Assembly (NCBI GenBank): GCA_002430405.1
Contig: DJBM01000127.1
Location: forward strand, 1-5,431
Reading direction: 5' to 3'
DNA from: Actinobacteria bacterium UBA5976
Lineage (GTDB): Bacteria; Actinomycetota; Actinomycetes; S36-B12; UBA5976
Length of the DNA stretch: 5,431 bases
The notes beneath the pieces were generated by a model. That model was given only the letters and a program-made list of their open reading frames with translations. It made no database searches and was not told where the DNA came from. Within the stretch, counting starts at the first letter, position 1, and every line of letters starts with the position of its first letter. Shown here piece after piece: positions 1 to 5,431 of this stretch. The translations under genes and the position numbers were made by a program.

Positions 1-1688
1 TGCGGATAAAGAACTTAGGTGTAATCCGAGATGCCACATTGGATTTCTCACCTGGCTTAACAGTATTAACTGGCGAAACTGGCGCGGGAAAAACCATGGT
101 GTTTCGCAGCCTGCACCTTTTATTTGGCGGAAAAGCCGACACTTCACTTATTTCAAGTGGCGCAGAACAAGCATCGGTTGAAGCGGATGTTGTCATGCCC
201 AGCGACTTGATTGCTCGCTTAGGTGAATTAGGCGGGGAAGTCGAAGATGGCAATGTTGCAATCATCACGCGCCAAGTTAATTCCACTGGGCGCAGCCGGT
301 CATTTGCTGGCGGAGTCTCAGTTCCGGCTGGAGTTGTTGGCGAACTTGGTGAAGCGCTAGTTGCAGTGCATGGCCAAAGCGATCAACTTCGATTAACCAA
401 AACCGACCAACAACGATTACTGCTCGATCGTTATGCGGGTGAATCGTTGGAAAACCCGATGGCTACTTACACAAAATTATGGGATGGCGCCCGCGCACTT
501 GAGCGCCGAATTGCGGCAATGACAACCGATGCTGGCACCCGGGCTGCGCAACTTGAACGCATCACGCGAATTTTGGAACAAGTTGATTCGCTGGTACCAC
601 TACCTGGTGAAGATCATGAACTTGATGAGGAAGCAAAGCGACTTGCTAATACGGAAGCACTTTATGAAGTAACTGCGCGTGCGAGCGAATTGTTGGCTAC
701 CGGCCAAGTTGATGACTTACCCGTAGTCGCGGCTCTTGCAGCAGCGCGCAAAGGATTAGATCATGAGCGCACACTTGATGCGACTCTTGGCGAGTTTGCA
801 GATCGCATGAAAGAACTTGAAATCTTAGCCGCTGATTTATCTGCTGACATCACGGCATATTCGGCTGGAATCGATGCTTCGCCGCAGCGCTTAGCATTTG
901 TGGAATCGCGCCGGGCTGCACTTAAGCAACTAACTCGGGAATTTGGCGATGTAGACGATTTGCTCGTCTGGGTTAAGGAAAACCGGCCACGCGTTGCTGA
1001 ACTTGCTGGCGGCGATGAACTTTTAGAAGAATTGCGCGCCGAACTTATTCAAGTTCAAAGCGATTTAGTAATTGCGGCTAGCGCCGTGACAAAGGCGCGC
1101 ACCGCAGCGGCAGCAGGATTTTCTAGCTCAGTTACCGATGAACTTGCCAGCTTGGCAATGGTTGGCGCAACTGTGCAATTCAAGTTAAGCCCAGCAACGC
1201 CTGGACCAACTGGGGCCGACTTGGTGGAACTTGGGTTAATTAGCCGACCAGATTCCCCGTGGATCCCAATGGCCAAGGGGGCATCTGGCGGCGAGCTAAG
1301 TCGAATTATGTTGGCAGTAGAAGTTGTTCTAGCCGCGGCCGATCCAACTGAAACATTCGTATTTGACGAAGTTGACGCTGGCGTTGGCGGGGCTGCAGCC
1401 GTGGAAGTTGGTAAGCGACTCGCTCGCTTGGCTCAAAACGCGCAAGTTATTGTGGTCACCCACTTGCCCCAAGTTGCTGCCTTTGCCGATCGGCATTTAG
1501 TAATCGCGCGCGCGGATGGTCAAGAAGTTCATAGTTCGGCCGTTAATGAAGTTCTGCAAGGGGATCGCGTCGCGGAATTGTCCCGAATGCTCGCCGGCCT
1601 TGCGGATAGTCAAGCAGGCAGCCAACTTGCTGAGGAATTACTTGCTGTGGCAAAGGCTGAGCGCGAACGTCGGCCAGCCGTATCCTAA
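1..1688 (+). CDS. recN: DNA repair ATPase RecN (5' end cut by the window edge)
   Basis: RecN is an SMC-like ATPase that acts in the cytoplasm on DNA double-strand breaks, supporting RecA-dependent recombinational repair. The reading frame is open from base 3; the codons before the TTG at 39 read RIKNLGVIRDAT, the usual RecN N-terminus, so that TTG is an internal leucine and the true start lies a few codons upstream of the window. Visible landmarks, numbered from the codon at 39: Walker A GETGAGKT at residues 12-19 (bases 72-95), the HGQSDQ motif near 111-116, a central charged helical stretch of roughly 140-350 expected to form the coiled-coil arms, the ABC signature ASGGELSR at 415-422 (1281-1304), Walker B FVFDE at 440-444 with catalytic Glu444, and the H-loop histidine 475 in VVTHLPQ. 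The 561 visible residues nearly fill the usual family length of about 550-590. No frameshift or missing key residue is seen. It ends with TAA. The identification is very secure; only the start is unseen. Confidence 0.97.
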   Translation, partial: RIKNLGVIRDATLDFSPGLTVLTGETGAGKTMVFRSLHLLFGGKADTSLISSGAEQASVEADVVMPSDLIARLGELGGEVEDGNVAIITRQVNSTGRSRSFAGGVSVPAGVVGELGEALVAVHGQSDQLRLTKTDQQRLLLDRYAGESLENPMATYTKLWDGARALERRIAAMTTDAGTRAAQLERITRILEQVDSLVPLPGEDHELDEEAKRLANTEALYEVTARASELLATGQVDDLPVVAALAAARKGLDHERTLDATLGEFADRMKELEILAADLSADITAYSAGIDASPQRLAFVESRRAALKQLTREFGDVDDLLVWVKENRPRVAELAGGDELLEELRAELIQVQSDLVIAASAVTKARTAAAAGFSSSVTDELASLAMVGATVQFKLSPATPGPTGADLVELGLISRPDSPWIPMAKGASGGELSRIMLAVEVVLAAADPTETFVFDEVDAGVGGAAAVEVGKRLARLAQNAQVIVVTHLPQVAAFADRHLVIARADGQEVHSSAVNEVLQGDRVAELSRMLAGLADSQAGSQLAEELLAVAKAERERRPAVS

Positions 1689-1815
1689 AAACACACTGTT
1701 AGTAAATATCAAGGGGTAGCCCAACACCACGTTTTCTGCAAGGCATGTCAACACGCCAGATGACTTATCGACCTGATTAGCAATCTTGGGTTGTAGTGAG
1801 TTAAGTTTGTATTCC

Positions 1816-3441
1816 GTGGGTAACAGCAAACATGTGTTCGTAACGGGAGGCGTGGCCTCATCACTTGGTAAGGGACTTACCGCTTCCAGCCTAGGAAATC
1901 TTTTAACTGCTCGCGGCCTTCGAGTCACCATGCAAAAGCTAGATCCGTACTTAAATGTCGATCCTGGCACCATGAACCCGTTTCAACATGGCGAAGTTTT
2001 TGTTACTAACGATGGCTCCGAAACTGATTTAGATATTGGTCACTACGAACGTTTCTTGGATCGGGATTTGCACGGCAGCGCCAATGTCACAACTGGCCAG
2101 GTTTATTCAACCGTGATCGCAAAAGAGCGGCGCGGGGAATATCTTGGCGACACAGTTCAAGTTATTCCCCACATCACAAATGAAATTAAATCGCGCATTC
2201 TTGCTATGGGCAGCGATGACATTGATGTTGTTATTACTGAAGTCGGCGGCACAGTTGGCGACATCGAATCTCTGCCATTTTTGGAATCAATTCGCCAAGT
2301 TCGCCACGAAGTTGGCCGCGACAATGTGTTCTTCTTGCACGTTTCACTCCTGCCATACATCGGGCCATCCGGGGAATTAAAAACCAAACCAACGCAGCAC
2401 TCGGTTGCGGCGCTTCGCAGCATTGGTGTGCAGCCTGATGCGATTGTGCTTCGCGCGGATCGGCCAGTTCCAGATGGTATTAAACGCAAAATTTCTTTGA
2501 TGTGTGACGTTGACGAAGAAGCCGTTGTTTCAGCCGTTGATGCCCCGAGTATTTATGACATCCCAAAGGTCCTGCACTCGGAAGGCCTTGATGCCTATGT
2601 AGTTCGCCGCCTTGGCCTGCCGTTTCGAGATGTTGACTGGACGCTCTGGGATGACTTGCTGCGCCGAGTTCACAATCCAGCGCACGAAGTCACGGTTGCG
2701 CTAGTTGGTAAATACATTGACTTACCTGATGCATATTTATCTGTAACTGAAGCGCTGCGAGCTGGTGGATTTGCAAATAACGCGCGCGTAAATATTCGCT
2801 GGGTTGCATCTGATGATTGCGAAACTGCTGCTGGGGCAAAGAAAGCCTTAGGCGATGTTGATGCGATATGTGTGCCAGGCGGTTTTGGAGTGCGCGGTAT
2901 TGAAGGCAAACTTGGCGCATTACGTTTTGCGCGCGAAAACAAAATTCCAACACTTGGACTTTGCCTTGGGTTGCAGTGCATGGTGATTGAATACTCCCGA
3001 AACATCGCGGGCATTAAAGATGCAAACTCTGCCGAATTTGATGAAAAAACTGCTAACCCAGTAATTTCCACAATGGTTGATCAAACTGATGTGGTCGCCG
3101 GCCAACGTGATATGGGCGGGACCATGCGCCTTGGCATGTATCCGGCTGCGCTTAAAGCAGGCAGCACAGCCGCGCGAGTTTATGGCAGCGTGCTTGTTGA
3201 GGAACGCCATCGCCATCGTTATGAAGTGAACAATACTTACCGTGATCAATTAGAAAGCGCAGGCTTAGTATTTTCTGGAACTTCACCAGATGGCCACTTA
3301 GTTGAGTACGTGGAATTACCCGTTGAAGTTCATCCGTATTACATCGGCACGCAAGCTCATCCAGAATTACGTTCTCGTCCAACGCGCGCGCATCCATTAT
3401 TTAAAGGATTGATCGAGGCTGCGCTAGCTCGTCGCGCCTAG
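1816..3441 (+). CDS. pyrG: CTP synthase (glutamine-hydrolysing)
   Basis: PyrG makes CTP from UTP, ATP and glutamine, the last step of de novo pyrimidine nucleotide synthesis, and works as a cytoplasmic tetramer. I start at GTG 1816, giving 541 residues. With this start the Mg-binding residues fall at Asp73 and Glu142 (72 and 140 in E. coli), and the glutaminase triad at Cys383, His515 and Glu517 (379, 515 and 517 in E. coli). In-frame TTG codons at 1807 and 1786 are alternatives; 1807 has a weak GTGAG six bases upstream. Domain order: amidoligase with P-loop GGVASSLGKGL at 11-21, the nucleotide-binding stretch ending in GHYERF near 75-80 and the EVGGTVGDIE motif near 142-151, followed by a class I glutamine amidotransferase domain from about residue 290, with the GGFG oxyanion region near 355-358, the nucleophile in GLCLGLQ and AHPE near the C-terminus. 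The N-terminal sequence is strongly actinobacterial. The NUDIX gene follows after 10 bases, which suggests cotranscription. No pyrimidine-responsive attenuator was recognised upstream. Confidence 0.97.
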   Translation: MGNSKHVFVTGGVASSLGKGLTASSLGNLLTARGLRVTMQKLDPYLNVDPGTMNPFQHGEVFVTNDGSETDLDIGHYERFLDRDLHGSANVTTGQVYSTVIAKERRGEYLGDTVQVIPHITNEIKSRILAMGSDDIDVVITEVGGTVGDIESLPFLESIRQVRHEVGRDNVFFLHVSLLPYIGPSGELKTKPTQHSVAALRSIGVQPDAIVLRADRPVPDGIKRKISLMCDVDEEAVVSAVDAPSIYDIPKVLHSEGLDAYVVRRLGLPFRDVDWTLWDDLLRRVHNPAHEVTVALVGKYIDLPDAYLSVTEALRAGGFANNARVNIRWVASDDCETAAGAKKALGDVDAICVPGGFGVRGIEGKLGALRFARENKIPTLGLCLGLQCMVIEYSRNIAGIKDANSAEFDEKTANPVISTMVDQTDVVAGQRDMGGTMRLGMYPAALKAGSTAARVYGSVLVEERHRHRYEVNNTYRDQLESAGLVFSGTSPDGHLVEYVELPVEVHPYYIGTQAHPELRSRPTRAHPLFKGLIEAALARRA

Positions 3442-3451
3442 AACTTTAATT

Positions 3452-4099
3452 ATGATTTCTGATCGCGTAGTTTCCTATCCCGTAGCAATGAGTGAGACGG
3501 CCTTTGCTGGATATGTCTGGGATATTCGTCGCGAAGAATACACGCTGAATGAAACACAAGTCACTCGCGATTATTTACTGCACCCAGGCGCAGTTGCGAT
3601 CATTGCACTAAATGATGCAGGCGAACTTTTATTGATTGAACAGTATCGACATGCCCAAAGCAAAATCATGTGGGAAGCACCTGCTGGGTTAATGGATCTA
3701 GCAAATGAAGATCCGCTAGAGACTGCTAAGCGCGAACTTTATGAAGAAACTGGCTACGTTGCCAAAACTTGGAATGTGTTACTTGATTTCGCAAATTCAC
3801 CCGGAGGATCCTCCGAACAAATCCGGATTTATTTTGCCCGCGACGTTTCGCTGCACCCAGATGGTCGACCCGTTGGTAGCGATGAGGAACTCAACATGCC
3901 CGTGCACTGGATTGCAATTAAAGATATCGTGGAGTCAATTCGCCGGGGAGCGGTCACTAATCCACAACTGGTTGCTGGCACGCACGCCGCCTTGATCGCG
4001 ATGGCAGAACCAGATATGGCACTTCGCAGCGCGGATGCGCCATGGCACGCCCGCGAAGACGCACTTGCTGCCAAGCGTGTTTGGCTGCCAAAAAACTAG
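3452..4099 (+). CDS. NUDIX hydrolase, ADP-ribose pyrophosphatase-like
   Basis: This 215-residue protein probably hydrolyses ADP-ribose to AMP and ribose 5-phosphate, or acts on a similar nucleoside diphosphate compound, in the cytoplasm. The NUDIX box is complete at residues 79-102: Gly79, Glu86, then RELYEETGY at 94-102 carrying the metal-binding glutamates 95, 98 and 99. The spacing from Gly79 to Glu86 has six intervening residues instead of the textbook five; from memory the M. tuberculosis enzyme Rv1700 shares this. The family's QYRH motif is at 64-67 and an SPGGSSE loop at 116-122. Glu145-Glu146 in a DEEL stretch fall where I recall the catalytic glutamate (142) of the M. tuberculosis enzyme. 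ATG 3452 is chosen because it gives an N-terminus of homologous length; ATG 3488 (residue 13) is the alternative. No clear Shine-Dalgarno is seen, and the 10-base distance from the pyrG stop points to cotranscription or coupling. The family is certain, the substrate inferred from similarity and gene order. Confidence 0.93.
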   Translation: MISDRVVSYPVAMSETAFAGYVWDIRREEYTLNETQVTRDYLLHPGAVAIIALNDAGELLLIEQYRHAQSKIMWEAPAGLMDLANEDPLETAKRELYEETGYVAKTWNVLLDFANSPGGSSEQIRIYFARDVSLHPDGRPVGSDEELNMPVHWIAIKDIVESIRRGAVTNPQLVAGTHAALIAMAEPDMALRSADAPWHAREDALAAKRVWLPKN

Positions 4100-4108
4100 G
4101 TAATTCGT

Positions 4109-4128
4109 TGCCAAAGTGGCACGCTTTT
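4109..4128 (+). terminator. short hairpin just after the NUDIX gene, possible weak terminator
   Basis: Ten bases after the NUDIX stop lies a perfect inverted repeat, TGCCA-AAG-TGGCA (4109-4121), followed after three bases by TTTT (4125-4128). The five-base stem, three-base loop and short T run are below the norm for a strong intrinsic terminator. Its position at the end of the presumed pyrG-NUDIX transcript is what makes it worth marking. A chance hairpin is a real possibility. Confidence 0.3.
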
Positions 4129-4172
4129 GCGGATTCCGAATAGTTCCTATTTGGGGGTTGCGGATTCCGAAT
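4127..4172 (+). repeat. two exact 15-base direct repeats, 31 bases apart
   Basis: TTGCGGATTCCGAAT occurs exactly at 4127-4141 and again at 4158-4172, start to start 31 bases, close to three turns of B-DNA. Each copy contains the small palindrome ATTC-C-GAAT. Both copies lie between the NUDIX stop and ald. The same-face spacing resembles a pair of operator sites, and alanine dehydrogenase genes in other actinobacteria are controlled by Lrp/AsnC-type regulators such as AldR, but I recognise no established binding motif here. A local duplication or part of a dispersed intergenic repeat family would explain it equally well. The repeat itself is directly visible; its role is open. Confidence 0.7.
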
Positions 4173-4215
4173 TTCAGGCTTCGAAATCGGTACCCCGAAA
4201 TATCCATTTGGGGTT
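4145..4215 (+). repeat. imperfect direct repeat pair around TCC(T)ATTTGGGG
   Basis: The segment at 4145-4159 (TTCCTATTTGGGGGT and the following T) recurs as ATCCATTTGGGGTT at 4202-4215, differing mainly by one extra T and one extra G in the first copy. The shared core ATTTGGGG is at 4149-4156 and 4206-4213. The first copy overlaps the start of the second 15-base repeat by two bases. The second copy is the 3' arm of the hairpin at 4192-4214, so the first can compete for the same complementary arm. A short TTTCAGG also occurs twice, at 4172-4178 and 4215-4221. Confidence 0.5.
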
Positions 4216-4217
4216 TT
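4192..4217 (+). terminator. probable rho-independent terminator upstream of ald
   Basis: ACCCC (4192-4196) and AAAT (4198-4201) pair with ATTT (4206-4209) and GGGGT (4210-4214), giving nine base pairs with a single bulged G at 4197 and the loop ATCC (4202-4205). The T run TTTT at 4214-4217 follows directly, its first base being the last paired one. It would end the pyrG-NUDIX transcript before ald, or, if transcription starts farther upstream, act as a leader terminator. The short T run and the AT-rich upper stem limit confidence. By symmetry the hairpin would also form in an opposite-strand transcript, but no gene faces it there. Confidence 0.5.
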
Positions 4218-4263
4218 CAGGGCTAGCGTATGACAAGGCAAGTAAAGAAGCTTGGCCACATGT

Positions 4264-4269
4264 GAAAGG
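4264..4269 (+). promoter_or_regulatory. ribosome binding site of ald
   Basis: GAAAGG lies eight bases before the ATG at 4278, a good match to the anti-Shine-Dalgarno core at suitable spacing, and it fixes the ald start. It is the clearest ribosome binding site in the window. It overlaps the TGA (4263-4265) of a possible 11-codon mini-ORF. A TAGCGT at 4224-4229 fits the loose actinobacterial -10 pattern TAnnnT, but no matching -35 is seen, so I do not call a promoter. Confidence 0.65.
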
Positions 4270-4277
4270 TTTTCCTC

Positions 4278-5393
4278 ATGAAAATTGGCGTTCCGCGCGA
4301 AATCAAGAACCATGAATACCGGGTAGCAATCACCCCTGCCGGCGTAATGGAAATGACTCGCAATGGCCATGAAGTTTTTATCGAGCAGGACGCCGGTATC
4401 GGTTCCTCGATCTCAAATGAAGAGTATGTAAAAGCCGGCGCAAAAATGTTGGCAACTGCTGATGAAGTTTGGCAGACCGGCGACATGATCATGAAGGTTA
4501 AAGAGCCAATCGCTGCGGAATACGATCGCATGCGCGAAGGCCAACTGCTATTTACTTACTTGCATCTTGCTGCTGAGCAAAAGTGCACTGACGCTTTGCT
4601 TAAAAAGAAAGTAACTGGCGTTGCTTATGAAACCGTGGAACTCCCAGATCGCTCACTTCCACTGCTTGCTCCAATGTCTGAAGTTGCCGGCCGGTTAGCT
4701 CCACAAGTTGGCGCACATTCATTGATGCGCGCAAACGGTGGTCGTGGCGTTTTAATTGGCGGCGTACCTGGCGTGAAGCCAGCAAAGGTTGTAATTCTTG
4801 GCGGCGGCGTTTCCGGATTACACGCAGCTCAGATTTCACTTGGTATGGGCGCTGATGTCACAATTCTTGATTTGAACATCCCGCGCCTTCGCCAAATTGA
4901 CTTGGCATTCAACGGCGCAATTCGCACCCTTGCTTCAAATGCATTTGCTATCGAACAAGAATGCTTGGCCGCTGACTTAGTTGTTGGCGCAGTTCTTGTC
5001 CCTGGCGCAAAAGCGCCAAAGCTTGTCAGCAACGATTTAGTTTCGCGCATGAAGCCAGGTTCAGTACTTGTTGACATCGCAATCGATCAGGGCGGCTGCT
5101 TTGAAGATTCCCATGCCACAACACACGCGGATCCGACTTACACAGTTCACAACACAGTTTTCTATTGCGTTGCCAACATGCCAGGAGCGGTGCCAAACAC
5201 TTCTACTTACGCATTGACTAACGTGACACTGCCTTACGCAGTTGCGCTGGCTAATAAGGGTTGGAAGCAAGCACTCAAGGATGACAAAGCTCTAGCTCTT
5301 GGGCTTAACACCCATGCGGGCAAAGTTACTTATCCTGCAGTTGCCGAAGCTTTTGGTTATGAGTTGCTGACCCTAGAAAGCGCACTTGCTTAA
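4278..5393 (+). CDS. ald: L-alanine dehydrogenase
   Basis: Ald catalyses NAD-dependent oxidative deamination of L-alanine to pyruvate and ammonium and the reverse reductive amination, linking alanine use to central carbon and nitrogen metabolism in the cytoplasm; the family usually works as a hexamer. The 371-residue length equals that of M. tuberculosis Ald, and the key positions coincide without gaps: Arg15 and Lys75 for substrate binding, His96 and Asp270 for catalysis, the nucleotide-binding GGGVSG at 175-180, and Asp198 at the end of the next strand, where NAD-specific enzymes hold the adenine ribose. Conserved blocks VKEPIAAEY (74-82), LLAPMSEVAGRLA (129-141) and GAVLVPGAKAPKLVS (237-251) are intact. 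ATG 4278 begins the family-typical MKIGVPREIK and follows a good GAAAGG. The gene is separated from its upstream neighbours by 178 bases with terminator-like structures, so it probably has its own promoter. A transhydrogenase alpha subunit is excluded by length and by the alanine-dehydrogenase-specific blocks. Confidence 0.97.
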   Translation: MKIGVPREIKNHEYRVAITPAGVMEMTRNGHEVFIEQDAGIGSSISNEEYVKAGAKMLATADEVWQTGDMIMKVKEPIAAEYDRMREGQLLFTYLHLAAEQKCTDALLKKKVTGVAYETVELPDRSLPLLAPMSEVAGRLAPQVGAHSLMRANGGRGVLIGGVPGVKPAKVVILGGGVSGLHAAQISLGMGADVTILDLNIPRLRQIDLAFNGAIRTLASNAFAIEQECLAADLVVGAVLVPGAKAPKLVSNDLVSRMKPGSVLVDIAIDQGGCFEDSHATTHADPTYTVHNTVFYCVANMPGAVPNTSTYALTNVTLPYAVALANKGWKQALKDDKALALGLNTHAGKVTYPAVAEAFGYELLTLESALA

Positions 5394-5416
5394 CTAATCG
5401 CGTACGGTTATGGGCG

Positions 5417-5431
5417 ATGAGACTTACTGAC
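5417..5431 (+). CDS. possible start of a downstream gene, cut by the window end
   Basis: An ATG at 5417, 23 bases after the ald stop, opens a frame reading MRLTD to the last base of the window. Five residues cannot identify a product. In Streptomyces-type gene order a ParA-family ATPase followed by scpA and scpB comes after ald, so that is the natural guess, based on context alone. The upstream sequence GGTTATGGGCG has only a weak purine-rich stretch, GGG at 5412-5414. Confidence 0.25.

Noticed and set aside
1055..1276. Minus-strand open frame opposite recN
   Set aside because: It lies wholly inside the well-conserved recN coding sequence, has no recognisable domain, and looks like a by-product of recN codon use.
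1742..1757. Hairpin GGCATG-TCAA-CACGCC after recN
   Set aside because: The stem has an A-C mismatch among six positions and no T run follows, so a terminator is not supported.
1689..1815. Promoter for pyrG
   Set aside because: Candidates such as TAAATA at 1703-1708 and TTAGCAAT at 1777-1784 have no -35 element at a sensible distance; I could not choose one.
2670..3071. Minus-strand open frame of 133 codons opposite pyrG
   Set aside because: It overlaps the glutaminase part of pyrG, which is clearly coding in the other direction; its translation resembles no family I know.
4127..4172. CRISPR-like repeat
   Set aside because: There are only two 15-base copies with a 16-base gap, and no cas gene; a CRISPR array needs longer, more numerous, regularly spaced repeats.
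4127..4315. Plus-strand open frame of 62 codons in the NUDIX-ald spacer
   Set aside because: It starts inside the first repeat, has no ribosome binding site, and runs out of frame into the beginning of ald.
3957..4370. Minus-strand open frame of 137 codons spanning the NUDIX end, the spacer and the ald start
   Set aside because: It covers coding sequence at both ends and its middle is built from the direct repeats (IRNPQ appears twice in an overlapping minus-strand frame). No start signal or domain is seen.
5410..5430. ATG 5410 as the start of the next gene
   Set aside because: This frame reads six codons and then meets TGA at 5428-5430.

Overview
The window is an ordinary chromosomal housekeeping segment, probably from an actinobacterium (Actinomycetota). 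PyrG, RecN and the alanine dehydrogenase all read like actinobacterial versions. The order recN, pyrG, NUDIX hydrolase (with ald, then often parA, downstream) is a known actinobacterial arrangement. By eye the base composition is close to half G+C, low for the phylum. Together with the tight packing, this fits small-genome aquatic lineages such as Nanopelagicales, but that placement is inference.

Layout, all on the + strand. (1) Bases 1-1688: recN, whose 5' end lies outside the window; the frame stays open to base 3 and the homologous N-terminal residues are there. (2) 1689-1815: a 127-base spacer with no gene and no convincing promoter or terminator. (3) 1816-3441: pyrG (CTP synthase), complete. 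(4) 3452-4099: an ADP-ribose-pyrophosphatase-like NUDIX hydrolase, 10 bases after pyrG and probably cotranscribed with it. (5) 4100-4277: a 178-base spacer with two hairpins, a 15-base direct repeat at 31-base spacing, a second imperfect repeat able to compete for one hairpin arm, a possible 11-codon mini-ORF and the ald ribosome binding site. (6) 4278-5393: ald (alanine dehydrogenase), complete with all expected catalytic residues. (7) 5394-5431: a possible start of another gene at 5417, too short to identify.

The genes do not form one pathway. RecN acts in double-strand break repair, PyrG makes CTP from UTP, the NUDIX enzyme probably hydrolyses ADP-ribose or related nucleotide sugars, and Ald interconverts alanine and pyruvate. 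pyrG and the NUDIX gene look like one transcription unit; ald appears separate, behind terminator-like structures.

I found no mobile element, CRISPR array, RNA gene, toxin-antitoxin or defence system. The part most worth a second look is the ald upstream region. A weaker point is the absence of genes that sit between these same neighbours in other actinobacteria: steA and mctB between recN and pyrG, and xerD after the NUDIX gene.
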